From: Kribbella pratensis
GTDB taxonomy: Bacteria > Actinomycetota > Actinomycetes > Propionibacteriales > Kribbellaceae
Direction of reading: 5' to 3'
DNA: 64,000 bases
Assembly (NCBI RefSeq): GCF_004365355.1
Contig: NZ_SODP01000004.1
Span: 124,001-188,000, forward strand
Under the pieces are notes generated by a model. The model ran no database searches. It was not told where the DNA came from and saw only the letters and a program-made list of their open reading frames with translations. This document shows, one piece after another, positions 24,923 through 33,471 of this stretch. A program made the position numbers and the translations under genes. Numbering within the stretch: position 1 is the stretch's first letter; every line of letters starts with the position of its first letter.

Positions 24923-25807
24923 TCAGGCTTCGGGAATCGGTGTTCCGAATTTTGCCAGGGTCATGCTTTCGGGTTCCGGTCCGCCGCGCTTGCCGGTGTC
25001 GAGCGCGTCGATGGCTGCGAGCTCGTCGACGGAGAGTTCGAAGTCGAACACGTCCAGGTTCTCGGCGATCCGCTCGGGCTTGGTCGACTTGGGGATGACG
25101 GAGCGGCCCTGCTGCAGGCCCCAGCGGAGCATCACTTGAGCCGGCGACTTGCCGTGCGCGCGGGCGATCTCGCCGATGACGGAATCTTCCAGAGCGTTGG
25201 TGTGACCGCTGTCGCGGTAGAAGGTGATTCCGCCGATCGGCGACCAGGCTTGGTTGAGAATGCCGTGTTCGCTGTCGAAGGCCTGGACCTCGCGCTGCTG
25301 GAAGTACGGATGGATCTCGAGTTGGTTGACTGCCGGAACCACGGTCGCGGCGTCGAGGAGCGCGCGGAGGTGGTCGACCATGAAGTTGCTGACGCCGATG
25401 GCACGGACCTTGCCGTCGGCCAGGAGGGTTTCGAGCGCGCGATAGGCATCGAGGGTCTTGCCGAAGTCGCTCGGCAGCGCCTGGTGCAGGATGAGCAGAT
25501 CGAGGTGGTCCACGCCGAGCTTGCCCGCGCTCTTGTCGAAGGCATGCAGCGTCTCGTCGTACCCGTAGTCGGTGATCCAGACCTTGGTCTCGATGAACAG
25601 CTCGTCTCGCGGGACACCGGAGTCGTGGATGGCCTGGCCGACTTCACGCTCGTTGCCGTAGGCGGCAGCGGTGTCCACGTGGCGGTATCCGGCATCCAGA
25701 GCCGCCGCGACCGCGGCGCGCGTCTCAGCCGGCGGGGTCTGGAAGACACCGAGGCCGAGGGCGGGCATCTGGACACCGTTGTTCAGCGTCAGGGTTTGCA
25801 TCATCAA
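24923..25807 (-). CDS. Aldo/keto reductase
   Basis: This 294-residue TIM-barrel NADPH oxidoreductase belongs to the AKR5-like group (2,5-diketo-D-gluconate reductase type). The catalytic tetrad is visible: Asp and Tyr in GYRHVDTAAAYGNE, Lys in ETKVW and His in DLLILHQ. The NADPH site includes SVIPKSTKPERIAENLDVF. The ATG overlaps the stop of the MmyB-type regulator, so the regulator and reductase are one transcription unit. Confidence 0.93.
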   Translation of the reverse strand: MMMQTLTLNNGVQMPALGLGVFQTPPAETRAAVAAALDAGYRHVDTAAAYGNEREVGQAIHDSGVPRDELFIETKVWITDYGYDETLHAFDKSAGKLGVDHLDLLILHQALPSDFGKTLDAYRALETLLADGKVRAIGVSNFMVDHLRALLDAATVVPAVNQLEIHPYFQQREVQAFDSEHGILNQAWSPIGGITFYRDSGHTNALEDSVIGEIARAHGKSPAQVMLRWGLQQGRSVIPKSTKPERIAENLDVFDFELSVDELAAIDALDTGKRGGPEPESMTLAKFGTPIPEA

Positions 25808-26724
25808 TCCTTGTCATGTGCGGTGGCTGTCGGCACGCCTGGCGCGGGTTCGCGGGCTGTCCAGCTGGCGAGGAGGTTCAGAGCTTCCTCGGACGCCGAG
25901 TCGGGTGGTGCGGTGTAGACGTTGATCCGCTGGCCAGGGTCGCCGGCGAGTTCGAAGGCTTCGTAGTCGAGCTCGAGGTCGCCGACCAAGGGGTGGTGGA
26001 TCCGCTTGCGGCCGGTGCGGTGGTAACGCACATCGTGGGCGGCCCAGCGCCGGCGGAAGTCGTCACTACGGGTGGAGAGCTCGCCCACAAGGTCGGATAG
26101 GTCCTTGTCGTACGGATCACGACCAGCCTCGGCGCGCAGGTACGCGACACAGTCGTTCGCGACCTTGTCGTAGTCGACGAAGAAATCGGTCGCCACGGGA
26201 TCGAGGAAGCAGAAACGGGCGCTGTTGGGCGGCTGGCCCGGCGTATGGGTGGCGGCCTGGTCGTACATCGGGCTGTACAGGGCACGGCCGAGGTCGTTCG
26301 CGGCGAGCAGGTCGAAGCGGCTGTTGCGCAGGTACGCCGGCATCGGCATCTGGTCGACGATGCGCTGGACAGTCGGCCGCACACGCTTCTTCACGGGGGT
26401 ACGTCGTGTCGCCCGGCCTGCCGGCGTACCGGCGGCGCGGACCAGGCGGTACAGGTGGTCGCGCTCGGCCTCGTCGAGTTGGAGGGCGTGGACGAGCCCG
26501 TCCAGGACGCTGTCGGAGACGCTGCCGATGCTGCCGCGTTCCAGGCGGGTGTAGTACTCGACGCTGATACCGGCAAGCAGGGCGACCTCCTCGCGGCGCA
26601 TGCCGGTGACGCGGCGGTTGGCGCCGTACACCGGCAGCCCGGCCTGGTCGGGGGTGATCCTCGCCCGGCGGGTGGTGAGGAACTCTCGCAGGTCGTTGCT
26701 GCTGGGGTCGTGCTTGGCGGCCAT
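25804..26724 (-). CDS. XRE/MmyB-type transcriptional regulator
   Basis: This 306-residue regulator has an N-terminal XRE helix-turn-helix (RREEVALLAGISVEYYTRLE, residues about 43-62) and a C-terminal MmyB-like PAS ligand domain (about 120-290) typical of actinobacteria, thought to bind a fatty acid or similar hydrophobic ligand. It leads an operon with the aldo/keto reductase and is divergent from a carboxymuconolactone decarboxylase-family gene. A pair of ACAG-N3-CTGT sites sits just upstream. Confidence 0.93.
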   Translation of the reverse strand: MAAKHDPSSNDLREFLTTRRARITPDQAGLPVYGANRRVTGMRREEVALLAGISVEYYTRLERGSIGSVSDSVLDGLVHALQLDEAERDHLYRLVRAAGTPAGRATRRTPVKKRVRPTVQRIVDQMPMPAYLRNSRFDLLAANDLGRALYSPMYDQAATHTPGQPPNSARFCFLDPVATDFFVDYDKVANDCVAYLRAEAGRDPYDKDLSDLVGELSTRSDDFRRRWAAHDVRYHRTGRKRIHHPLVGDLELDYEAFELAGDPGQRINVYTAPPDSASEEALNLLASWTAREPAPGVPTATAHDKD

Positions 26725-26755
26725 GACTTCACGCTACGTCGTCATTCCGGGCGTA

Positions 26756-26793
26756 ACAGACCCTGTCAGTACCCCTCTCGACAGGGCCTGTTA
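26756..26793. promoter_or_regulatory. Paired ACAG-N3-CTGT operators for the MmyB-type regulator
   Basis: Two 11-base palindromes, ACAG-ACC-CTGT (26756-26766) and ACAGGGCCTGT (26781-26791), are 25 bases apart centre to centre. Together they form a larger inverted repeat with 14-base arms and one mismatch. They lie in the 134-base gap between the divergent regulator and decarboxylase-like genes, where they could control both. Confidence 0.65.
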
Positions 26794-26858
26794 TGTCCGC
26801 GGGGGTCGGGGTTGTGTGGTCTGTGTGGTGACAACGCCACGTCGAGCAAGGAGACCGC

Positions 26859-27191
26859 ATGACGAACGCCGAGCAACAAACCCCGGCGCAACGCCTGATC
26901 GGAGACTTCGCCCCGAAACTCGTCGAACTGACCGACGACGTGCTGTTCGGGGACGTCTGGGCACGGCCCGAGCTGAGCTCCCGCGACCGGAGCCTGATCA
27001 CCTGCGCCGCGTTGGTGGCCGGCGGCAACACCGAACAGCTACGCAGCCACCTGGCCCGTGCCCTGGACAACGGCCTGACCGAAACCGAACTGAAAGAAGC
27101 CATCACCCACCTGGCGTTCTACGCCGGCTGGCCCCGCGCGATGTCCGCAATCACCGTCGCCAAGGAGGTCTTCGGTCCCGACGGGAACTGA
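26859..27191 (+). CDS. Carboxymuconolactone decarboxylase-family protein
   Basis: A 110-residue AhpD/CMD-fold protein with the family core SSRDRSLITCAALVAGGNTE and a helical half LKEAITHLAFYAGWPRAMSA. Only one Cys is present in the core, so it is not an AhpD-type CxxC peroxidase partner; a decarboxylase or hydrolase role fits better. It is the divergent partner of the MmyB-regulator/aldo-keto reductase operon. The substrate is unknown. Confidence 0.9.
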   Translation: MTNAEQQTPAQRLIGDFAPKLVELTDDVLFGDVWARPELSSRDRSLITCAALVAGGNTEQLRSHLARALDNGLTETELKEAITHLAFYAGWPRAMSAITVAKEVFGPDGN

Positions 27192-27287
27192 ACAGAGCCG
27201 CGCCGGGATTGCCTTTCTTTCTCAGGTGCACCTGGTGGGGGTGCAACCTGGGGGTTCTGGGCTTCCGTCTTGAGGGGGAGATGGAGA

Positions 27288-27806
27288 GTGGAGAACCGGA
27301 TGGCGGAGCGGGACCGGGAGTTCGTGGAGTTCGTGGAGGGGGCGGGCGCTTCCTTGCGGCGGACGGCGTTTCTGGTGGTGGGAGATCGGCATCGGGCTGA
27401 TGATGTGGTCCAGGACGCGCTCTACAAGCTGTACCTCGCCTGGCCGAAAGTGCGGCGGGCAGGGAATCCGCTCGCTTATGCCCGCCGGATGGTGGTGAAT
27501 GCCGCGCATGACGGCAGACGGCGGCCGTGGCGGCGGGAGGTCGCGATCGGCGACGTACCGGATCGGGTCGATCACGAGGATTTCGCGGCCGGGCACGCCG
27601 AGCGGGACGAAGTACTCGAGGCCCTGCGATCGCTCGCGCCTCGGCAGCGGGCGTGCGTCGTACTGCGGTACTACGAGGACCTGTCCGTCGAGCAGACCGC
27701 GGAGATCCTCGGCTGCACGACGGGCACGGTGAAAAGCCAGGCGGCACGTGGTCTCGAGACTCTCCGACGAGCCATCGACCGGCGGCGGACGAGCCAGGCG
27801 CTGTGA
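27288..27806 (+). CDS. SigE-family ECF RNA polymerase sigma factor
   Basis: A 172-residue ECF sigma factor with region 2 (about 10-80, RADDVVQDALYKLYLAWPKV) and region 4 (about 105-165, LAPRQRACVVLRYYEDLSVE and LGCTTGTVKSQAARGLETLR). It belongs to the SigE/Sig-70 group common in Streptomyces and relatives. GTG 27288 is chosen because GGGGGAG ends 7 bases upstream; ATG 27300 is an alternative. The next gene, 11 bases later, encodes a membrane-anchored protein that is the likely anti-sigma partner. Confidence 0.9.
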   Translation: MENRMAERDREFVEFVEGAGASLRRTAFLVVGDRHRADDVVQDALYKLYLAWPKVRRAGNPLAYARRMVVNAAHDGRRRPWRREVAIGDVPDRVDHEDFAAGHAERDEVLEALRSLAPRQRACVVLRYYEDLSVEQTAEILGCTTGTVKSQAARGLETLRRAIDRRRTSQAL

Positions 27807-27817
27807 AGGAGAACGAG

Positions 27818-28864
27818 ATGGAAGACGTACGTGAGGTCAGCGCCGAGCTCCACCGGCTCGCTGATTCCGAACCGCTGGACCCCTTCGACACCGACGCGCT
27901 GCTGACCCGCGGTCACCGCGGACGACGCCGGCGCAAGCTCCTCCACGTGGGCGGGGCGGTCGCCGGTGTGGCCGCGATCGCGGTCGCGGCGAGCCTGCTG
28001 CCCGGCCTGACCTCGGCGAACGACAAGCCGGGCGTCGCGAACGATCACTCGCAGCACGCGGGGTTCAGCCCGGTGCCCGGAGTGCCGAGCGGCGAGGCCG
28101 GAGCCGACCAGCGGATCACGAAGGCCGAAGCCACCCGCCGCTGCAGCCTGCAGAACCCGGGCGAGAAGCGACCGCTGGAAGGCGCCACGGACGGGAACGC
28201 CCGGTCCGGTCACCTGATGCTGTACCAGATCAAGATCGGCGAGAAGAGCGGGCATTGCACAGTGCCCGGCGGGGACAGGCCCTCGGCGGCTCTTGTCGCG
28301 GCCGCGGCGAAGGATCCGGTGCCGGCCGACATGGCTGACAAGCTACGCAACTGCTCCGTGATCGCCTGGATCGACGTGACCGACTGGCGCGTAGTGGCAT
28401 CCGACCAGTCGAAGGCCCTCGGGAAGGCGGCCATCGTGGCGATCTCCCCGTCCGGGCACAAGGTGGTCGACTGCGAACTCTCCTCGGCAAAGCAACCCGG
28501 GTCGGAGCTGAGCCGGAGCGCGACCTTCCTCACCCTGACCAATCTCAACAGGAGCGACCCGGTGCTGGACCCGTCCGACAAGTCCGTCCGAGCGGACATG
28601 TACGCCGGCGCCGGTGGCGGCGGGGGCTGCGTCAACCGGACCTGCTCGATCTACGGAATGAGCGGCTGGGGCCGGGTCAAGTCGACGACGGCGACCACGG
28701 TCCGGCTCCGGATCGGATCCGCTCCGGCGTACGAGGTCCCGGTCGGGCCCGGCGGCTGGTTCGCCTACACCTGGTTCACGAAGTCGAAGTACAAGATCAC
28801 CGACCAGCCCAAGGTCGCGGCGTACGACAAGACCGGAAAGGTCGTCAAAGTCTTCCAACCGTGA
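27818..28864 (+). CDS. Membrane-anchored partner of the ECF sigma factor
   Basis: A 348-residue protein with a short cytoplasmic N-terminus (residues 1-45, basic RGHRGRRRRK), one transmembrane helix (about 46-65, AVAGVAAIAVAASLLPGL) and a ~280-residue extracytoplasmic part with several Cys. The start ATG follows AAGGAG. The topology and position after a sigma gene suggest an anti-sigma or signal-sensing role, but no ZAS zinc motif is present, so this is inference. No family was recognised. The stop overlaps the next reading frame. Confidence 0.72.
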   Translation: MEDVREVSAELHRLADSEPLDPFDTDALLTRGHRGRRRRKLLHVGGAVAGVAAIAVAASLLPGLTSANDKPGVANDHSQHAGFSPVPGVPSGEAGADQRITKAEATRRCSLQNPGEKRPLEGATDGNARSGHLMLYQIKIGEKSGHCTVPGGDRPSAALVAAAAKDPVPADMADKLRNCSVIAWIDVTDWRVVASDQSKALGKAAIVAISPSGHKVVDCELSSAKQPGSELSRSATFLTLTNLNRSDPVLDPSDKSVRADMYAGAGGGGGCVNRTCSIYGMSGWGRVKSTTATTVRLRIGSAPAYEVPVGPGGWFAYTWFTKSKYKITDQPKVAAYDKTGKVVKVFQP

Positions 28865-29283
28865 TCACCCAAAAGGGATCCGGCCGCGCGGTGCGGATGG
28901 ACGCGTCGTTCGTGAACGAACTGACGGCGGCCGGCAGCTCGCGGTACGGGCGGGTCGTGTTCGGTGACGCGATGTACCAGCACTGGATCGAGCTCGACAA
29001 GAGCGGCAAGGTGACGTCGTCGCCGCTGGCCCGGATCGGCGGCGGGTGGAGCAAGTTCGTCGACCACGAGACGTCGACCTTCAACGACGATGCCACCCCA
29101 CCCGCGGGGGTACGAGTACGCGCTGCGGTCGGTCGGCGTGCGGCCACGCCGACGGGGTGAAGACGTCCATCACCGGTCACGGCAAGGTGCCCGGGACCTT
29201 CGGCGACCCGAACCTACTTCCGCTTCGCACCGCCGGTGAAGTCGGACTGGCTCATCGGCGAGCAAGCGAAAAGAAGAGGCTAA
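28861..29283 (+). pseudogene. Decayed gene of unknown product
   Basis: A reading frame from GTG 28861 (GTGA overlap with the previous stop) codes ITQKGSGRAVRMDASFVNEL and a regular WIELDKSG/FVDHETSTFNDD segment. Near 29096 the plausible continuation (GYEYALRS) moves to another frame, then again to a frame with VKTSITGHGKVPG, and finally SDWLIGEQAKRRG ending at TAA 29281. Several lesions would be needed to rebuild one protein, so this looks like a remnant. I cannot name the intact family. Confidence 0.5.
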
Positions 29284-29305
29284 AGCAGTCTCCGGGTAGA
29301 CGAGA

Positions 29306-31525
29306 TCATCGAGTTGCTCGATCGGGTCTTCCGGGGAGCTCAGGGCGCGCTGTCGGGTGTGGGGCTGGCCGGCGGTGCGTCCCGGTCGGGCCGACCTCGA
29401 ACATGAAGCCGTGGGGTGTGGTCCATTCCAGGGTCTTGTGGTCGAGGCGGTGGACTTTCCAGCCGGAGGCGTGGGTTTTTACCCGGTGGCCGAAGCGGCT
29501 GAGCGGGGCGAGGTTGCGGGTGCTGGTCTGCCCGGCGGGCCCGTACGGATCGTAGGGCTCGATGTGATCCAGGTCGATGCTGCGATGCGTTTCGCGGGTA
29601 CCGTACGGGAACAACTCGACGGGGTAGGTGAGGCGGACGCGTTCGCGGATGCGGGTGGGGATTTCGTAGGCGTCGACGCTGACCGCGTCGTTGAGGTCGA
29701 TCACGGGCTTGACGGTGTACGGCGCGTGGCCGATGAGTTCGGTGAGCTGATCGGCCAGCAGCGGCCCGATCCCCTCGGCACGCAGCACGCCGTTGCCGGT
29801 GGCAAGCGTGAGGTCGGTCAGGTGCACGTAGACCTCGGTCTGCCCCGGACGCAGCTCTCCGCCGCTACTCGTGGGGTGGGTGTGGGCGTCGTGCTTGATC
29901 TGCGCGAGCCGGGCGTCGAGTGCCCGTTGCGCGGCACCGTCCATCGGCGCGCCGTCGTCGGGTTCGGTCCGCGGCCCGGGAACGTAGCCCGTCGGCCGAG
30001 TGTCGAACGGATCACTCGGCGGATCGGGATCGTAGGGCCCGACATCGTCGTCCGGCGGAGCTTCCCGCAGTTCGACGGGATCAGCGAGGTTGGCATCACC
30101 GGCATGCCGGCGTTCGGACGCCGGGCTTGCCGGGTCGGCCGTGGTGTCACTGTGGGTCGGGTTTGCTGACGTGCACGGTGTGTCGTTCGAGGGGTCGCGC
30201 CAGCCGCCGTACGGCGAGCTTGCCGGGTGCGCCGTCGAACCAGCGCGCGCCGGGTCTGCCGACGTGCGCGGCGTGTCGTTCGAGCGGTCCCGCGAGCCGA
30301 GCGCGCTGTGGTCCGGCGCCGTATCGCGTGGGCCGGACGCAGTGGAGCCCGTCGCCGCGTTGCGTGGGCTGGACGTGCTGGGGCCTGTCGCGGTAGCGCG
30401 TGGGCTGGACGCGCTGTGGCCTGTCGCCGTATCGCGTGGGCTGGACGCATTGCGGCCTGTCGCCGTCTCGCGTGGGCTGGATGCGCTGGGGCCTGTCGTC
30501 GTGTCGCGTGGGCTGGGCGCGCTGGGGCCTGTCGCGGGCGAGCGGGTGCCGGGCGCTGATTGCGAGGCTGCATCCACTGGACGCGAGTCGGGGGCTGCTT
30601 CAGAGGTCGTCGCGTTCGCCGGCTGTCGGCCAGGGCTTGAAGCCGAGCTCGCGGTGTGGGCGGGGGACGCGGCGGTGTTTGTGGACCTGTTTGTGGACCT
30701 GTTTGTGGACCTGTTTGTGGAGGTGTTTGCGGAGTTGGGTGGGGTGGGGCGGTTGCGGGCTTGGTTGAGGAGTTCTTGGGTGAAGCGGGGGTCGGCGATG
30801 ATGCCGATGGCGTCGGCGCGGCGGTGCTGTACTTGGCGGGTGTCGCCGAAGGTCTTGAGGGCCTCGGCGATCGCGGCGATGGTCGCGTCGTGGCGGATCA
30901 CCGCGCCGGCCGGGGCCTTGGCGTAGATGGTTTTGTTGCCGTGGTGGTCGCTGCGGCCGACGAAGACGCCGCGCTCTTGGGCGGCCTCGGCGGCCTCGTC
31001 GCGGGCCAGGTCGGGGTCGGCGTGGAGTTTGGCGGCGCGGATGATCTTGTCCAGGCGGTACGGGTTGATGGCGTCGATCAATGGCGCGACCCGCTTGTCG
31101 ACTGACCGGGCGGCATCTTCGGACAGTTTCAGGCACTGCGTGGCGAGTTGGCGGGCTTTCCAGGGGGTGGCGTCACCGGCTTGGACCCGGGCCCAGGTGA
31201 AGGGGAACCGGTGGCGCAGTGCCAGGGCCTCGCCGAGGAACTGGCGTGCCACCATCGGCGAGATCGCGAGCGTGACACCGAACTCGGCGATCGCGAACTC
31301 GGCGATCTCCGGGCAGCCCTCGCCGCCCAGCACCACGGCGCGCTCGCGTCCGTCGGCAGAGCGGCGGCCGGGCCGGATGCCGCACACGGATGGGTGGAAG
31401 CGGTCGGCGTAGATCTGGGCGTGCTCGAGCAGGCGGGCGTCGGCCTGGTTGGCGATCGCGCGGTGCTCGGCGGCCGACTCCAGCAGGTCGGCCGTGGAGA
31501 GCTCACTCAGATCAGTCTCGAACAT
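29306..31525 (-). CDS. DUF222-HNH endonuclease with repetitive linker
   Basis: This 739-residue protein has a DUF222 N-terminal domain (about 1-255) and a C-terminal HNH nuclease (about 640-739, SIDLDHIEPYDPYG and NLAPLSRFGHRVKTH). Between them is a long low-complexity linker with 4-residue STNR repeats and seven 12-residue TGPSASSPRDTA-like repeats. These proteins are multi-copy in many actinobacteria and mostly uncharacterised; DNA cleavage is inferred from HNH. Lengthy in-frame repeats suggest slippage-driven length change. Confidence 0.9.
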   Translation of the reverse strand: MFETDLSELSTADLLESAAEHRAIANQADARLLEHAQIYADRFHPSVCGIRPGRRSADGRERAVVLGGEGCPEIAEFAIAEFGVTLAISPMVARQFLGEALALRHRFPFTWARVQAGDATPWKARQLATQCLKLSEDAARSVDKRVAPLIDAINPYRLDKIIRAAKLHADPDLARDEAAEAAQERGVFVGRSDHHGNKTIYAKAPAGAVIRHDATIAAIAEALKTFGDTRQVQHRRADAIGIIADPRFTQELLNQARNRPTPPNSANTSTNRSTNRSTNRSTNTAASPAHTASSASSPGRQPANATTSEAAPDSRPVDAASQSAPGTRSPATGPSAPSPRDTTTGPSASSPRETATGRNASSPRDTATGHSASSPRATATGPSTSSPRNAATGSTASGPRDTAPDHSALGSRDRSNDTPRTSADPARAGSTAHPASSPYGGWRDPSNDTPCTSANPTHSDTTADPASPASERRHAGDANLADPVELREAPPDDDVGPYDPDPPSDPFDTRPTGYVPGPRTEPDDGAPMDGAAQRALDARLAQIKHDAHTHPTSSGGELRPGQTEVYVHLTDLTLATGNGVLRAEGIGPLLADQLTELIGHAPYTVKPVIDLNDAVSVDAYEIPTRIRERVRLTYPVELFPYGTRETHRSIDLDHIEPYDPYGPAGQTSTRNLAPLSRFGHRVKTHASGWKVHRLDHKTLEWTTPHGFMFEVGPTGTHRRPAPHPTARPELPGRPDRATR
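30281..30532 (-). repeat. Seven 36-bp tandem units coding TGPSASSPRDTA-like repeats
   Basis: In-frame 36-base units in the HNH gene encode residues about 332-415. Units vary (PSAPSPRDTT, PSASSPRETA, RNASSPRDTA, HSASSPRATA, PSTSSPRNAA) but keep period and frame. It is a coding minisatellite, not CRISPR: there are no unique spacers. Confidence 0.85.
30674..30727 (-). repeat. 12-bp tandem repeat coding STNR units
   Basis: Plus-strand unit CTGTTTGTGGAC repeated about four times, translated on the minus strand as STNR units (residues about 267-284 of the HNH protein). In frame and coding. Confidence 0.85.
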
Positions 31526-31965
31526 GTGTTCGATTCTAGCTGTCTAACGCTCCGAGGCCAAATCGAACCAGCCTCGAAACCCCTTATTTACAAGCCGAAA
31601 ACGCGTGTCCCGGAGATCGCGGGCAGGTTCTGCGGGCGGGGTCAGCAGCCTCTGCGAGGACCGGTTGGTCGCGGCGGGGATCCCGTGCTCAACGTGGACA
31701 GAGGACATCGTCGTGCAGGGCACCCGCGCGGCGTCCCCGCAAACTGCGCCCCTTCATGAACTGACGACCGACCAGTTCGCTGTGCTGATTCGATCGTTCG
31801 TGCTCTGCCGGCACATCCCGCGGGCCGGGCACGTTGCGTCGCGACTCCGATTCCCCGGCCGCGATGGGTCGCCGTCTGCCGTGACACGCTGTGCAGCCCA
31901 GCAAACTCGCGGGCGTTCACCGAAACCGGCCACCCCTCTGAACTCTCTTGTATTTCTTCGTTTTC
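31526..31965. other. Gene-poor interval between HNH gene and ABC permease gene
   Basis: 440 bases hold no gene I can support. A 126-codon plus-strand frame covers the interval but has no good start, and its product (CSTWTEDIVVQGTRA, DQFAVLIRSFVLCRHIP) resembles nothing I know. The HNH promoter should lie at the left edge. Base composition is slightly less GC-rich near 31570-31600 and 31940-31975. Confidence 0.4.
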
Positions 31966-32703
31966 TCAAGCAGTACGGCGTTTGAGGGTGGCGGCGCCCA
32001 GGCCGAGGGCTGCGAGGACGAACGCGAGCACGACCAGGGCGTCGCCGCCGGCACCGCTGGCGAGACCGTTGCCGTTGGCAACTCCGATGACGGCGTCGAC
32101 CGCGTAGGACAACGGCAGTACGTCGCTGACCGCGTGCAGCACCGAGGGCAACTGGTCGCGCGGGACGAGCAGCCCGCACAGCAGGATCTGCGGGATCATC
32201 ACGGCCGGCATCATCTGGACAGCCTGGAACTCGGTCGCCGCGAACGCGCTGGCAAACAACCCCAGCGCGGCACCGAGTACGCCGTCCAGGACCGCGACGA
32301 CCCCCAACTGCCACGCATCACCCTGGATGTTCAGATCCAAGAGATACAAGGCGATCGAGACCACGACGAGCGCCTGTACGACGGCGATCAGCGCGAACGC
32401 GAGCGCGTACCCGAGCAGGAAGTCGAGCTTCGCCATCGGCATCGTGAACAGCCGGGACAGCGTGCCGCTCGACCGCTCGCGCAGCGTTGCGACCGACGTG
32501 ACGACGAACATGATGATCGCCGGGAACACCGCGAGCAGCGGCCCGCCGATCCGGTCGAACGTCCCCGGCGAGTCATGGAAGATCCACCACATCAGACTGA
32601 CCAGCAAGGCCGGCAGCACGATCAGCATCGCCACGGTCCGGTGGTCCCGCCGCAACTGGGCGAGCACCCGAGCCGCAACCGCGAACGTCACCCGTGGAGT
32701 CAT
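31966..32703 (-). CDS. ABC-2 type transporter permease
   Basis: A 245-residue ABC-2 membrane protein with six hydrophobic helices (AMLIVLPALLVSLMWWIF; LLAVFPAIIMFVVTSVATL; LGYALAFALIAVVQALVVVS; LGVVAVLDGVLGAALGLFA; then two C-terminal). The conserved TLRERSSGTLSRLFTMPMAK loop is the family signature. Its ATG overlaps the stop of the ATP-binding gene, so the pair forms an exporter of the DrrAB type. The substrate is unknown, perhaps a drug or lipid. Confidence 0.92.
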   Translation of the reverse strand: MTPRVTFAVAARVLAQLRRDHRTVAMLIVLPALLVSLMWWIFHDSPGTFDRIGGPLLAVFPAIIMFVVTSVATLRERSSGTLSRLFTMPMAKLDFLLGYALAFALIAVVQALVVVSIALYLLDLNIQGDAWQLGVVAVLDGVLGAALGLFASAFAATEFQAVQMMPAVMIPQILLCGLLVPRDQLPSVLHAVSDVLPLSYAVDAVIGVANGNGLASGAGGDALVVLAFVLAALGLGAATLKRRTA

Positions 32704-33422
32704 CGCGCACCAGCCTTCCGGTCGATCAGGGTGAGGAACGCCTGCTCGATGTCGTCGGTGCCGACCGAGTCGAGCAGCCCCTGAGGCGTGTCGTCGGCCA
32801 GCAGGTCACCGTCCCGCATCAGCAGCAGGCGATCGCAGCGAGAAGCCTCGTCCATCACGTGGCTCGAGACCAGCAGCGTCGCGCCGTCGTCGGCCAGCTT
32901 GTGGAACAGCTCCCAGAGATCACGGCGCAGCACCGGGTCGAGACCGACCGTTGGTTCGTCCAACACCAGGAGTTCGGGGCTGCCGAGGAGCGCGGCAGCG
33001 AGGGAGGCGCGAGAGCGCTGCCCGCCGGAGAGCCGGTCGACGCGGGAGCCGGCATGACTCGTCAGGTCGACGGCCTCGATCACCCGCTCCACGTCGGACG
33101 ACGCGACGCCGAGGACCGCGGCGAAGAAGCGGAGGTTCTCCGTGACGGTCAGATCGCCGTACACACTGGGCTCCTGGGTCACGTACCCGATCCGGCCGCG
33201 CAGCTTCGACGCGCCCGCGGGCAGCCCGAGCACGGACACATCGCCGGTCACCTTCGCCTGCAGGCCCCCGATGGCGCGGATCAGCGTCGTCTTGCCGCAG
33301 CCGGACGGCCCGAGCAGCCCGGTCACCGACCCGGTCCGGAGGTCGAACCCGACCCCGTGCAGCACCTCGCGGTCGCCGCGTACGACGACGACCTCACGGC
33401 AACTCACCGCGTTTTTCATCAT
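32700..33422 (-). CDS. ABC exporter ATP-binding protein
   Basis: This 240-residue ATPase powers the ABC-2 permease. Walker A is GPSGCGKTT (residues 38-46), the Q-loop is YVTQEPSVYGDLTV, the signature is LSGGQRSRASLA, and Walker B is LLVLDEPTVGLD. The H-loop is in LLVSSHVMDEASRC. The ATG has no upstream ribosome site but follows TAAATTCATCAT, so the mRNA may be leaderless. A perfect 16-base palindrome covers the start. Confidence 0.95.
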   Translation of the reverse strand: MMKNAVSCREVVVVRGDREVLHGVGFDLRTGSVTGLLGPSGCGKTTLIRAIGGLQAKVTGDVSVLGLPAGASKLRGRIGYVTQEPSVYGDLTVTENLRFFAAVLGVASSDVERVIEAVDLTSHAGSRVDRLSGGQRSRASLAAALLGSPELLVLDEPTVGLDPVLRRDLWELFHKLADDGATLLVSSHVMDEASRCDRLLLMRDGDLLADDTPQGLLDSVGTDDIEQAFLTLIDRKAGAR

Positions 33423-33430
33423 ATGATGAA
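33415..33430. promoter_or_regulatory. Perfect palindrome over the ABC exporter start codon
   Basis: TTCATCATATGATGAA is a perfect 16-base palindrome spanning the start ATG of the exporter ATPase. On the minus strand it is preceded by TAAATT, a possible -10 six bases before the ATG, consistent with a leaderless transcript. Likely operator for a dimeric repressor; the TetR encoded 0.6 kb upstream on the same strand is a candidate. Confidence 0.6.
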
Positions 33431-33471
33431 TTTAGCGCGGACGACGACCCCTGGCAACAGCTTGTGCCCGG

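Noticed and set aside
30281..30727. Possible CRISPR array
   Set aside because: The repeats are contiguous, in frame with the HNH gene, with no unique spacers and no cas genes nearby.
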